DNA of 38,332 bases. It comes from Pseudomonas sp. UFMG81 (GTDB lineage Bacteria > Pseudomonadota > Gammaproteobacteria > Pseudomonadales > Pseudomonadaceae). Below the pieces are notes generated by a model, which was given only the letters and a program-made list of their open reading frames with translations, made no database searches and was not told the origin of the DNA. Shown in pieces: positions 29,683-38,332 of the stretch; the first letter of the stretch is position 1; every line of letters starts with the position of its first letter. The stretch spans positions 1 through 38,332 of the forward strand of contig NZ_JACAFQ010000011.1 of assembly GCF_015354575.1 (NCBI RefSeq). Reading direction: 5' to 3'. Both the position numbers and the translations under genes were made by a program.

Positions 29683-31218
29683 ATGACGAGTACGCCTAAA
29701 CCCTTGGTCCTGATCATCCTGGATGGCTTCGGACACAGCGAAAGCCCCGAATACAACGCCATCTTCGCCGCCAACACACCGGTCTACGACCGCCTGCGCG
29801 CCACTCAGCCGCACGGCTTGATCTCCGGTTCCGGCATGGACGTGGGGCTGCCCGACGGGCAGATGGGCAACTCGGAAGTCGGTCACATGAACCTCGGCGC
29901 CGGCCGCGTGGTGTACCAGGACTTCACCCGGGTCACCAAGGCCATCCGCGACGGTGAGTTCTTCGAAAACCCGGTACTTACCGGGGCTGTCGACAAGGCC
30001 GCCGGTGCCGGCAAGGCCGTGCACATCCTCGGCCTGCTCTCCGACGGCGGCGTGCACAGCCACCAGGATCACCTGGTGGCCATGGCCGAGCTGGCCGCCC
30101 AGCGCGGTGCCGAGAAGATCTACCTGCACGCCTTCCTCGATGGCCGTGACACCCCGCCACGCAGCGCCCAGTCGTCCATCGAACTGCTCGACGCCACCTT
30201 CGCCAAGCTCGGCAAGGGCCGCATCGCCAGCCTGATCGGCCGCTACTACGCGATGGACCGCGACAACCGCTGGGACCGCGTGCAAGCCGCCTACGACCTG
30301 ATCGTCGACAGCACCGCCGCGTACACCGCCGACAGCGCCGTGGCCGGCCTTGAAGCCGCCTACGCCCGCGACGAGAGCGACGAGTTCGTCAAGGCCACGC
30401 GCATCGGCGCAGCGGTCAAGGTCGAAGACGGCGACGCGGTGATCTTCATGAACTTCCGCGCCGACCGCGCCCGCGAGCTGTCGCGGGTGTTTGTAGAGCC
30501 GGACTTCAGCGAATTCCCACGCGCCCGCCTGCCAAAACTGGCCGCCTACATCGGCCTGACCCAGTACTCGGCGAAAATCCCGGCGCCAGCGGCCTTTGCG
30601 CCGTCCAGCCTGAACAACGTGCTCGGCGAATACCTGGCGAAGAACGGCAAGACCCAACTGCGCATCGCCGAAACCGAGAAATACGCCCACGTCACCTTCT
30701 TCTTCTCCGGTGGCCGTGAAGAGCCGTTCGAAGGTGAAGAGCGCATCCTGATCCCGTCGCCGAAAGTCGCCACCTACGACCTGCAACCGGAAATGAACGC
30801 CCCCGAGGTGACCGACCGTATCGTCGAGGCCATCGAGCAGCAGCGCTTCGACGTGATCGTGGTCAACTATGCCAACGGCGACATGGTCGGCCATACCGGC
30901 GTGTTCGAGGCCGCGGTCAAGGCGGTCGAGGCCCTGGACGCCTGCGTCGGCCGCATCGTCGAAGCACTGGCGAAGGTCGATGGCGAAGCGCTGATCACCG
31001 CAGACCACGGCAACGTCGAGCAGATGGAAGACGCCTGCACCGGCCAGGCGCACACCGCCCATACCAGCGAGCCTGTGCCGTTCATCTATGTCGGCAAGCG
31101 CAACATGAAAGTGCGTGACGGTGGTGTGCTGGCCGATGTGGCGCCGACCATGCTCAAGCTGCTGGGGCTGGAAAAGCCTGCCGAGATGACCGGCACGTCG
31201 ATTCTGCTCGACGCTTGA
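29683..31218 (+). CDS. gpmI: 2,3-bisphosphoglycerate-independent phosphoglycerate mutase
   Basis: The product is 511 aa. It interconverts 3- and 2-phosphoglycerate with two Mn ions. The phosphatase-like metal site DGFG is at residues 15-18, the phosphoserine nucleophile is in [12 protein letters not shown] near residue 63, and [13 protein letters not shown] and [10 protein letters not shown] supply further metal ligands. A TTG directly before the ATG at 29683 is in frame but has no merit as a start. It is divergent from the rhodanese-grxC-secB operon. Confidence 0.97.
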   Translation: MTSTPKPLVLIILDGFGHSESPEYNAIFAANTPVYDRLRATQPHGLISGSGMDVGLPDGQMGNSEVGHMNLGAGRVVYQDFTRVTKAIRDGEFFENPVLTGAVDKAAGAGKAVHILGLLSDGGVHSHQDHLVAMAELAAQRGAEKIYLHAFLDGRDTPPRSAQSSIELLDATFAKLGKGRIASLIGRYYAMDRDNRWDRVQAAYDLIVDSTAAYTADSAVAGLEAAYARDESDEFVKATRIGAAVKVEDGDAVIFMNFRADRARELSRVFVEPDFSEFPRARLPKLAAYIGLTQYSAKIPAPAAFAPSSLNNVLGEYLAKNGKTQLRIAETEKYAHVTFFFSGGREEPFEGEERILIPSPKVATYDLQPEMNAPEVTDRIVEAIEQQRFDVIVVNYANGDMVGHTGVFEAAVKAVEALDACVGRIVEALAKVDGEALITADHGNVEQMEDACTGQAHTAHTSEPVPFIYVGKRNMKVRDGGVLADVAPTMLKLLGLEKPAEMTGTSILLDA

Positions 31219-31227
31219 GCAGTGTAT

Positions 31228-31333
31228 TGGGGCCGCTATGCGGCCCTTTCGCGGCACGAGGCCGCTCCTACAGGTAATGCGCAAACTCCTGTAGGAGCGG
31301 CCTTGTGCCGCGAAAGGCCTGCGCAGCAGGCCC
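31228..31333. repeat. REP pair between gpmI and envC
   Basis: Inverted CCTGTAGGAGCGGCCTTGTG-type copies with a short loop lie immediately upstream of the gpmI terminator. Confidence 0.9.
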
Positions 31334-31353
31334 AGAACACATGAATTCCAGAC

Positions 31354-31390
31354 AAACGCCCCGCCGCACACGCCGCGGGGCGTTTTTTTT
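31354..31390 (+). terminator. Intrinsic terminator of gpmI
   Basis: ACGCCCCGC (31356-31364) pairs with GCGGGGCGT (31375-31383) across a 10-nt loop, followed by a run of eight T residues. Confidence 0.92.
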
Positions 31391-31444
31391 GCGGCGATGC
31401 GCGGGCATACTAGGCCAGTCTCCATCCCTGGTACGCCCAACCCC

Positions 31445-32749
31445 ATGCTCCGCGCCCTGTTCATACTCGCCCTGTCATGCCTGCTCAGCCCGGCCTTCGC
31501 CGACGAGCGCGCACAGACCCAGCAACAGCTGGACGCCACCCGCCAGGACATCGCCGAGCTGAAAAAGATGCTGGGCAAGCTCCAGGAGGAGAAGTCCGGC
31601 GTACAAAAAGACCTCAAGTCCACCGAGACCGACATCGGCAACCTCGAAAAACAGGTGGAGGCACTGCAACAAGAACTAAAAAAGACCGAGGGCGAGCTGG
31701 AGCGCCTTGATCACGAGAAAAAAAAACTCCAGAGCGCCCGCGTTGAACAACAACGCCTGATTGCCGTCCAGGCCCGTTCGGCCTACCAGAACAACGGCCG
31801 CGAGGAATACCTCAAGCTGCTGCTCAACCAGCAGAACCCCGAGAAGTTCGCCCGCACCCTCAGCTACTACGACTACCTCAGCAAGGCCCGCACCGAGCAG
31901 CTGCGCGCCTTCAACGAGACCCTGCGCCAACTGGCCAACGTCGAGCAGGACATCGGCCGCCAGCAAGAGCAACTGCTCACCCAGCGCGCCGACCTCGACA
32001 GCCGCCGCCAGGCGCTGGTCAGCGAGCGCGACAAGCGCCAGCAGGTGCTGGCCAAGCTCAACAGCGACCTGAAAGAGCGCGACCAGAAGCTGCAAAGCCG
32101 CGAACAGGACCAGGCGGACCTGGGCAAAGTGCTCAAGACCATCGAGGAAACCCTCGCCCGCCAGGCCCGCGAAGCCGAAGAGGCCCGCCAGCGCGCCCTG
32201 CTCGCCAAGCAGGAAGAAGAAAAACGCCGCAAGGAACAAGCCCTGGCCGCCGCGGCCCGCGACAAACAAGCAGAGCCAGAAGAAGCCCCGAAAAAAGCCC
32301 GCACCACGCTGGGCCCGGTGGTTTCTAGCGACGGCGCCAGCTACGGCGGTGCATTTTCCGCAGCCCGGGGAAAACTTCCGTGGCCAGTCAATGGTCGACT
32401 GCTGGCACGCTTCGGCGACATGCGCGGCAGCGATGCCCGGGCCAAGTGGGATGGCGTAATGATCAGCGCCAGTGCCGGCACCCAGGTACGCGCCGTGCAC
32501 GGCGGGCGCGTGGTGTTCGCCGACTGGTTGCGCGGCGCCGGGCTTCTGGTCATTCTCGACCACGGCAATGGTTACCTGAGCCTGTACGGCCATAACCAGA
32601 GCCTGCTCAAGAGCGCCGGCGACATCGTCAAGGCCGGCGAGGCCATCTCCACCGTCGGTGACAGCGGTGGCCAGGACAGCGCCGGTTTGTACTTCGCGAT
32701 TCGCCAGCAGGGCCGGCCCACCGACCCTGCGCAATGGTGCCGAGGCTAA
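31445..32749 (+). CDS. envC: EnvC-type amidase activator (murein hydrolase activator, degenerate LytM)
   Basis: The product is 434 aa. A signal peptide ends at PAFA (residue 19), then a long coiled coil (about 20-280, many LEKQVEALQQELKK-type heptads) and a C-terminal LytM/M23 domain (about 315-434). The M23 zinc ligands are missing: KWDGVMISA stands where H.G.D is expected and LYFAIRQQG where H.H is expected. This is the EnvC pattern, where the domain activates cell-division amidases rather than cutting murein itself. The start at 31445 is the one just before the signal peptide. gpmI-envC-ctpA-yibQ synteny matches. Confidence 0.94.
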   Translation: MLRALFILALSCLLSPAFADERAQTQQQLDATRQDIAELKKMLGKLQEEKSGVQKDLKSTETDIGNLEKQVEALQQELKKTEGELERLDHEKKKLQSARVEQQRLIAVQARSAYQNNGREEYLKLLLNQQNPEKFARTLSYYDYLSKARTEQLRAFNETLRQLANVEQDIGRQQEQLLTQRADLDSRRQALVSERDKRQQVLAKLNSDLKERDQKLQSREQDQADLGKVLKTIEETLARQAREAEEARQRALLAKQEEEKRRKEQALAAAARDKQAEPEEAPKKARTTLGPVVSSDGASYGGAFSAARGKLPWPVNGRLLARFGDMRGSDARAKWDGVMISASAGTQVRAVHGGRVVFADWLRGAGLLVILDHGNGYLSLYGHNQSLLKSAGDIVKAGEAISTVGDSGGQDSAGLYFAIRQQGRPTDPAQWCRG

Positions 32750-32837
32750 GCACCGACTACTTTTACGGCGCGGCGCTTGAAAACGCCGGGCCGATGCTCC
32801 CGAGAGGGGCGCCTACAGGATCAGGAGTTCGTTCGAC

Positions 32838-34169
32838 ATGCTGCACTCGCCTCGCCTCACCCAGCTGGCCCTGACCATCGCCCTGGTCATCGGCGCACCC
32901 CTGGCCCTCGCCGCCGAGCCGGCCAAGCCAGCCGCCGCCAAGCCAGCCACGGTGCCCGCCACCGAGGTGACCGCCAAGGCGCCGCTGCCGCTGGAAGAGC
33001 TGCGCACCTTCGCCGAGGTCATGGACCGCATCAAGGCCGCGTATGTCGAGCCTGTCGATGACAAGACCCTGCTGGAAAACGCCATCAAGGGCATGCTCAG
33101 CAACCTCGACCCGCACTCGGCCTACCTCGGCCCTGAAGATTTCCAGGAGTTGCAGGAGAGCACCAGCGGCGAGTTCGGCGGCCTGGGTATCGAGGTCGGC
33201 CAGGAAGACGGCTTCATCAAGGTGGTCTCGCCCATCGACGACACCCCGGCCTCCCGCGCTGGTGTGCAGGCCGGCGATCTGATCGTCAAGATCAACGGCG
33301 CGCCCACCCGTGGCCAGACCATGACCGAAGCAGTCGACAAGATGCGCGGCAAGGTCGGCGAGAAAATCACCCTCACGCTGGTGCGCGACGGCGGCAACCC
33401 GTTCGACGTGACCCTCACCCGCGCGGTGATCCAGGTCAAGAGCGTGAAAAGCCAGCTGCTGGAGAACGACTACGGCTACATCCGCATCACCCAGTTCCAG
33501 GTCAAGACCGGCGACGAGGTGGGCAAGGCCCTGGCCAAGCTGCGCAAGGACAACGGCAAGAAGCTGCGCGGCGTGGTACTGGACCTGCGCAACAACCCCG
33601 GCGGCGTGCTGCAAGCCGCGGTGGAAGTGGCCGACCACTTCCTCACCAAAGGCCTGATCGTCTACACCAAAGGCCGCATCGCCAACTCCGAACTGCGCTT
33701 CTCCGCCGACCCGGCCGACGCCAGCGAGGGCGTACCGCTGGTGGTGCTGATCAACGGCGGCAGCGCCTCGGCCTCGGAAATCGTCGCCGGCGCCCTGCAA
33801 GACCAGAAGCGCGCTGTGCTGATGGGCACCGACAGTTTCGGCAAGGGTTCGGTGCAGACCGTGCTGCCACTGGCCAACGACCGCGCGCTCAAGCTCACCA
33901 CCGCGCTGTACTTCACCCCCAACGGCCGCTCGATCCAGGCCCAGGGCATCGTCCCCGACATCGAAGTGCGCCCGGCCAAGCTCACCGCCGAAACCGACAC
34001 CGACAACTTCAAGGAAGCCGACCTGCAAGGCCACCTGGGCAACGGCAACGGCGGCGCCGACCGCCCCACCGGCAGCGCCAAGCGCAAGGAGCGCCCGCAG
34101 GACAACGACTTCCAGCTCAGCCAGGCGCTCAGCCTGCTCAAGGGCCTGAACATCACCAAGGGCGAATAA
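32838..34169 (+). CDS. ctpA: Carboxy-terminal processing protease CtpA (S41)
   Basis: The product is 443 aa, a periplasmic protease of the Tsp/Prc type. A signal peptide ends after ALALA (about residue 25). A PDZ domain spans about 95-180 (GGLGIEVGQEDGFIKVVSPIDDTPASRAGVQAGD), then the S41 core. The catalytic Ser-Lys pair should be Ser311 (in GGSASASEI) and Lys336 (in DSFGKGSVQT), 25 residues apart as in P. aeruginosa CtpA. The C-terminal tail is low-complexity and acidic or basic. In P. aeruginosa it degrades peptidoglycan cross-link hydrolases with LbcA. AGGAG precedes the ATG. Confidence 0.95.
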   Translation: MLHSPRLTQLALTIALVIGAPLALAAEPAKPAAAKPATVPATEVTAKAPLPLEELRTFAEVMDRIKAAYVEPVDDKTLLENAIKGMLSNLDPHSAYLGPEDFQELQESTSGEFGGLGIEVGQEDGFIKVVSPIDDTPASRAGVQAGDLIVKINGAPTRGQTMTEAVDKMRGKVGEKITLTLVRDGGNPFDVTLTRAVIQVKSVKSQLLENDYGYIRITQFQVKTGDEVGKALAKLRKDNGKKLRGVVLDLRNNPGGVLQAAVEVADHFLTKGLIVYTKGRIANSELRFSADPADASEGVPLVVLINGGSASASEIVAGALQDQKRAVLMGTDSFGKGSVQTVLPLANDRALKLTTALYFTPNGRSIQAQGIVPDIEVRPAKLTAETDTDNFKEADLQGHLGNGNGGADRPTGSAKRKERPQDNDFQLSQALSLLKGLNITKGE

Positions 34170-34178
34170 GCACACCCC

Positions 34179-34943
34179 ATGCGTTTTCTGCTGTCCCTTC
34201 TGTTCTGCCTGCTGGCCGGCGCCGCGCACGCGGCCCCGGCCAAGGCCTACCTGAGCATCATCATCGACGACCTCGGCCAGAGCGAGGCGCGCGATACGCG
34301 TACTCTCGCCCTGCCCGGCCCGGTCACGATGGCGATCATGCCCGACACCCCCCATGCCACCACCTTCGCCCGCCAGGTGCACAAGGCCGGCAAGACGGTG
34401 ATCCTGCACATGCCCATGGACCCGGCCACCGGCCCCTACGCCTGGCACCCCGGCACACCGCTGCCGGAGCTGGCCCAGCGCCTGGACGCCGCCCTGGCCA
34501 AGGTGCCCTTTGCTGCCGGCATCAACAACCACATGGGCAGCCGCATGACCTCGCAGCCCGAACCCATGGCCTGGCTGATGGGCGAGTTGCAGCACCGCCA
34601 CCTGTTCTTCGTCGACAGCCGCACCAGTGCCGCCACCGTGGCTGCAGCCAAGGCCCAGGAGGTGGGCCTGGCTCATGTTTCGCGGGATGTGTTCCTGGAT
34701 GACGTGCGTACCGTCGAAGCAATCGCTGCGCAGTTGCAGCAAGGCATCGAGCTGGCGCGCAGGCAGGGTTCGGCGGTGCTGATCGGCCACCCCTACCCAC
34801 AAACGCTCGATGTGCTGGAAAAACAGCTACCCCGGCTCAAGAGCCAGGGCATCGAACTGATCACGATCCGCCAGATGATCGCCGAGCGCGGCAACCAGGC
34901 GATGCCCGCCCATGGCAAGGGCGGGCGCTACAGCAACCGCTGA
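34179..34943 (+). CDS. Divergent polysaccharide deacetylase family protein (YibQ-type)
   Basis: The product is 254 aa with a signal peptide (MRFLLSLLFCLLAGAAHA). It belongs to the divergent polysaccharide deacetylase (formerly DUF610) family: IIIDDLGQ at the barrel start, ILHMPMDP, GINNHMGSRMT and FFVDSRTS are the expected metal or active-site segments. The substrate is unknown; E. coli yibQ lies behind envC in the same way, which suggests a peptidoglycan role. ctpA ends 9 bp upstream, so the genes are probably co-transcribed. The stop is only 12 bp from that of the convergent toxin-like ORF. Confidence 0.9.
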   Translation: MRFLLSLLFCLLAGAAHAAPAKAYLSIIIDDLGQSEARDTRTLALPGPVTMAIMPDTPHATTFARQVHKAGKTVILHMPMDPATGPYAWHPGTPLPELAQRLDAALAKVPFAAGINNHMGSRMTSQPEPMAWLMGELQHRHLFFVDSRTSAATVAAAKAQEVGLAHVSRDVFLDDVRTVEAIAAQLQQGIELARRQGSAVLIGHPYPQTLDVLEKQLPRLKSQGIELITIRQMIAERGNQAMPAHGKGGRYSNR

Positions 34944-34955
34944 GCCTGCCAGCCA

Positions 34956-37900
34956 TCAGGCCAATGGCAGAATGTCGCGAACATCGCGCAGCTTGAAGGT
35001 GGCCCTGTGAATGTTCAGCGCATTGCCCTGCCTCATCGCCTGCAATTGATCGCGATAACCAAGCTTGCGCTGCTTCCAGGCTTTCAAGTGACCGCTGTCG
35101 AAATCTGCGGCGGGCGCAGCCTGGTCCTGGTAATGCAGGTGGGCTTCCCACAGGGGCTTGCCAACCAGGTCAGCCGGGCCGCTGCGCAGATAGATGGGAT
35201 ACTTGTCCAGCGCCGAAGTGTCCCCAAGCACATGACGCTTGCCTTCGTAGGTGACCCGCAGCCGCCCCTGGGCATGCAGGTCCCTTAACAACGCCACAGT
35301 AGGAAACTCGGTGGCTTTGGCGACCTCCACCAGCAACGCGCCGCGCAACTCGGTCAGCTCGGTCTGCGCAGCCTGGAGGCGCGACACCAGGTCAATGCTG
35401 CCCACGTCATTACCCAGTTCGCTGGCGGCTTCCGCCAGAAGGCCCGTGTGCCCTTCGATCAAGTCGACCACACCTTTGCCGTGAAGCGCCCCGGCCTGGC
35501 GCCGCGCCTCTTCGATCACCCACTGCTGATGCCCCAGCAGGGCCTCGCCCTGGGCCTTGGCTTTGCGCACATCCGTTGCGGGCAACTCGGGCCCCGGCAA
35601 ATCGACGTTGTCATCCTGCAATGCCCAGCCCTCTGCCTGAGCTTGGTAGGTGTCGACCACCGCACCCGCCTGGTCAAGTTGCTGGATGACCTCGACACCG
35701 TCCACCGTGCGCCGCTCCCCGAGGAATGTCTCCCCGCTGGTGGTCTGCACCACCGCCGGTGGGTTCGCTGGCGTGTCGTAGGCGCCACCGAGCACAACCG
35801 GTGCTGCCAACTGCTGCTCAGCGACAGCCACGCGCAACGCCCGCTCGGCCTCGTCCCGCAGCCACACCAACGCCTGCCTGTAGTGCTGCAGCCATTGCAC
35901 CTCGAGCTCTTCGCCGCCCGTCTTGATCAACAGGTCGGCGTTGACGATCGCACTTTCGTAGGCATCCAACGCACCGGCCAGCACCTCGATGCGATCCTTG
36001 GCGGCCAGCCCCTCGAAGCCAAGGTGCCCGTGGGAGGTCACCGCCCTGCGCAGCTTGGGACCATGCAGCATGTGCTCGACAAGCTTGAGCTGCACATTGC
36101 TGATCGCCTTGTCCGCACGCATGGCCAAGCTAACCAGGTACGTCAGTTGGCTTGACTGGATGATCACTGTGGTGACGTGACGCTGCTCCTTGATGGTGGC
36201 CAGCACCGCATCCTTGTCCTCGAACATCAGGCTGGTGTCACCTGCTGTCAGCGGGATCAGGCGGTCAAGGCTCTTGCTCGCACTCAAGGCGCTTTCGTGC
36301 AAAGCGACCAAACCTTCGAGCGCTTGCCGATACCGCTGGTAAGGAACGGCCACGTCCGCGACCAGTTTCCCCTTGATGTCTGCTTCAAGTTGATGGAGGG
36401 CCTCATAGTCGCCACCAAACCAGGCGTAGTGCAGGGCGGCCTGTTCATAGCCCAGTAGGTTCAGCCGCGCTTCCCCACGAGCCCGCTCGAGCCGCCCCGC
36501 CAGGGCCTCACCCTCCTCATCGGCGTAGCGCATCAGCACCGACGCATTGAGCCTGTCGTCATTCTCGCGGGCAGGCTCGATCATCGATTCAATCAACGCC
36601 AAGGCCTGCACGCGCGCCTCGCGCAGTTTGCGCACTGCGTCTTTCAGCGCCTGGTCAAGCTGCGTATTGGCTGGCTGCTGTTCGACCTTGGGAATCAGCT
36701 CGACAACCATGGCGTCAAGCGCTGTTACGACGCTGACATGCTGCGCATAGGCCTTTCTGGTCGACCTTGCCTCCAGACCGTATGCCAGATCATCCTGCAA
36801 TGCGCTCTGTATACGCGCCTTGGCGTGTGCCGACAGGTCGACGGGCGCCCCCGCGGCCAGGCGCAAGCCGTCCAGTTGCCAGCGGCCACCCACCCGCCTG
36901 ATGAAGGGCCCCTGTTCGCCCTCGGGGCCGACCAGATCAAAGACGCCCTCCCCACGCCGTACGCGATAAACATCCCCCCCCAGGCTCAGGTAGTAGTCGC
37001 CCTTCACTTCGTACAAACCCGCCGCACTGCCCGATGCCACTGGCTTGATGCCGGCAAGGGACACTGTGGAGCGCAGGCGCTTCAACGTCGCGCGCTGCAT
37101 CGACGACAAGCCATTGAAGTTTTCTCCCCCGACAAAGGCATGGTCGAGCATCCGCTCTGGTACGTTGCCAGCAGTCAATGTGTCGAGCGCAGCCGCCTCG
37201 AACGGCATGCCCTGGGTCCGCGGCGTTGCACCGGCGTCCAGCAAGGGGCGAGGAGGCCGCTCGGCCAACTGCTGGGCAGCACCGGGCAAACGGGCATGCA
37301 TCAGCACCATGGCGAAATTGAGCAGCAGGTCGACCACCGCTGCCGAGCGCTCGAAACCACTTTCGCCGCGCAGGGCCTCGAGGTCGTTGGCCAGGGAGGT
37401 GACGCCCTGCATGACCCACAGCAGCACGCCAACCGGCCCACGCACCAGCAGCGAGGCCGTATCGAACAATAGCCATGCACCCTGGGTGAACAAGGCCCAG
37501 CGACTCTCTGCGGTAGAAACCGACTGACGATCGGCCAACTCGATCAACTGCGCCTTGTTGATGTCGTACATGCCCTGGTCGATGTCGTGCAGTCGCTCAA
37601 GCACCACCCTTGGCGGCTTGGGCCTGGCAGGCAGGATCGAGGTGTCGTCGATCGCAACCTTCAGGTGCGGTTCGAGGAAGCCGCCATGGTCATAGACCAC
37701 GCGTGCATCGGGGCTCATCCAGTCGAGCACACTGTCCTGCAGCTCGCCTGGCTGTTGCAGCAGGCTCAGCAGGTGCGCCTGGCTGCTGGTTTCGAGCAAC
37801 GGCCGGTCGGCATACAGCGGCCGGTACAACACGCCTGGCAGGCTGGCGTCGCGCGGCCGGATGACATACATCCCGTGCACGTAGTCCAGCGCCGAGGCCT

Positions 37901-38332
37901 GCGCCTCGCGGCGCAGTGCCAATTGGGCGATACCAGCCCTGCGCGGAGGGTGCTGATCATCGGCATCACAGAAATCCGCGACCATCCGCCAGGCAGTTTC
38001 ACCGATCTGGCCGGTGATCCATGCCTTCAAGGCATCCAGCCGCAGCCGGCAACGCCATTCGCGGGCAAAACACTCCAGCCGTTGCGCAAGACCGATGGGG
38101 TTGCCGAGTTTCTCGGCAACATATACGGGATAGCGCCCACCAATATCGACCCTTTCCACCAGATCGTAGAGGTAGGCCGGGGTCATCCAGTCCATGATCA
38201 ACTGACCGTCGCGATGAGTGATCCGGCTGATCCTTGCCGCACCGAGGCTACTGAGGTTACCGATAGCGAACTGGGTCAAGGTCTGGATACCCGCCGAAAC
38301 CAGGGGTTCACCTCCCCCCGGCCCCGTGCCAC
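34956..38332 (-). CDS. DUF6543 / dermonecrotic-toxin-like large protein (partial, 5' end outside window)
   Basis: At least 1125 codons are open to the window edge; no start is visible, and upstream of the TTG at 38279 the frame remains open with a Gly-rich stretch. I recognise DUF6543-type toxin features of Pseudomonas: a repeated pattern like WMTPAYLYDLVERVDIGGRYP early on, a central YYLSLGGDVYRVRRGEGVFDLVG followed by RRVGGRWQLDG, and a C-terminal WEAHLHYQDQ...AHLK-like segment (GHLKAWKQRKLG). Two hydrophobic stretches (LLFDTASLLVRGPVGVLLWV, VVDLLLNFAMVLMHA) are present. No secretion signal is visible in this part. A toxic activity is inferred from family only. It is convergent with the yibQ-type gene. 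Confidence 0.75.
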   Translation of the reverse strand, partial: GTGPGGGEPLVSAGIQTLTQFAIGNLSSLGAARISRITHRDGQLIMDWMTPAYLYDLVERVDIGGRYPVYVAEKLGNPIGLAQRLECFAREWRCRLRLDALKAWITGQIGETAWRMVADFCDADDQHPPRRAGIAQLALRREAQASALDYVHGMYVIRPRDASLPGVLYRPLYADRPLLETSSQAHLLSLLQQPGELQDSVLDWMSPDARVVYDHGGFLEPHLKVAIDDTSILPARPKPPRVVLERLHDIDQGMYDINKAQLIELADRQSVSTAESRWALFTQGAWLLFDTASLLVRGPVGVLLWVMQGVTSLANDLEALRGESGFERSAAVVDLLLNFAMVLMHARLPGAAQQLAERPPRPLLDAGATPRTQGMPFEAAALDTLTAGNVPERMLDHAFVGGENFNGLSSMQRATLKRLRSTVSLAGIKPVASGSAAGLYEVKGDYYLSLGGDVYRVRRGEGVFDLVGPEGEQGPFIRRVGGRWQLDGLRLAAGAPVDLSAHAKARIQSALQDDLAYGLEARSTRKAYAQHVSVVTALDAMVVELIPKVEQQPANTQLDQALKDAVRKLREARVQALALIESMIEPARENDDRLNASVLMRYADEEGEALAGRLERARGEARLNLLGYEQAALHYAWFGGDYEALHQLEADIKGKLVADVAVPYQRYRQALEGLVALHESALSASKSLDRLIPLTAGDTSLMFEDKDAVLATIKEQRHVTTVIIQSSQLTYLVSLAMRADKAISNVQLKLVEHMLHGPKLRRAVTSHGHLGFEGLAAKDRIEVLAGALDAYESAIVNADLLIKTGGEELEVQWLQHYRQALVWLRDEAERALRVAVAEQQLAAPVVLGGAYDTPANPPAVVQTTSGETFLGERRTVDGVEVIQQLDQAGAVVDTYQAQAEGWALQDDNVDLPGPELPATDVRKAKAQGEALLGHQQWVIEEARRQAGALHGKGVVDLIEGHTGLLAEAASELGNDVGSIDLVSRLQAAQTELTELRGALLVEVAKATEFPTVALLRDLHAQGRLRVTYEGKRHVLGDTSALDKYPIYLRSGPADLVGKPLWEAHLHYQDQAAPAADFDSGHLKAWKQRKLGYRDQLQAMRQGNALNIHRATFKLRDVRDILPLA

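Noticed and set aside
29536..31641. A 701-codon open frame opposite gpmI (and similar long antisense frames opposite the chemoreceptor at 11271-13373 and ctpA at 32763-34802)
   Set aside because: They cover REP pairs and terminators, have no recognisable domains, and lie opposite well-supported genes.

Overview
The window is about 38 kb of a GC-rich gamma-proteobacterial chromosome. It is almost certainly Pseudomonas, and most likely the P. putida group. The gene order (hut cluster, fbp-glgP, typA-thiI-glnA-ntrBC, trmL, secB-grxC-rhodanese, gpmI-envC-ctpA-yibQ) is the one I know from Pseudomonas. The intergenic gaps carry many paired REP elements of the kinds common in P. putida. Nearly all genes are core metabolic or housekeeping genes. 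The only clearly accessory gene is the large toxin-like ORF at the right edge.

Left part (1-10250), histidine catabolism. On the minus strand the order is hutC (repressor), hutD, hutU, hutH, hutT (transporter), hutI, hutG. The divergent hutF (formimidoylglutamate deiminase) is on the plus strand. HutH, HutU, HutI, HutF and HutG together form the five-step route histidine > urocanate > imidazolonepropionate > formimidoylglutamate > formylglutamate > glutamate + formate. Two HutC-type operators (CTTGTA-N2-TACA) lie upstream of hutU and between hutC and hutF. Several starts are GTG (hutC, hutU, hutH). A 249-bp nested inverted repeat closes the cluster at the left edge.

Middle left (10390-18570). 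A two-gene lipoprotein operon (small BamE/SmpA-like lipoprotein plus Blc-type lipocalin) is followed by a chemoreceptor whose dCache domain carries the amino-acid-binding residues. Next come fbp with a DUF924 gene, glgP, and a divergent YkgJ-family cysteine-cluster protein.

Centre (18569-27260). typA and thiI are on the minus strand. A nitrogen-control block follows on the plus strand: glnA with a textbook sigma-54 promoter and two NtrC sites 31 bp apart, then ntrB-ntrC. Behind ntrC lies a sigma-54 promoter driving three near-identical ~62-bp stem-loop repeats. I identify these as the NtrC-dependent small RNA NrsZ, described in P. aeruginosa.

Right part (27253-34943). A small single-TM protein is divergent from trmL. 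Next come secB, grxC and a membrane-anchored rhodanese-like protein (minus strand), then gpmI, envC, ctpA and a YibQ-type divergent polysaccharide deacetylase (plus strand). At 34956-38332 a large DUF6543/dermonecrotic-toxin-type protein, convergent with the yibQ-type gene, runs off the window edge.

The most interesting items are the NrsZ repeat RNA and its promoter, a pair of matching palindromic promoters at the ykgJ-like gene and thiI, a predicted sigma-54 promoter in front of ntrB, the amino-acid chemoreceptor near hut, and the truncated toxin-like ORF.
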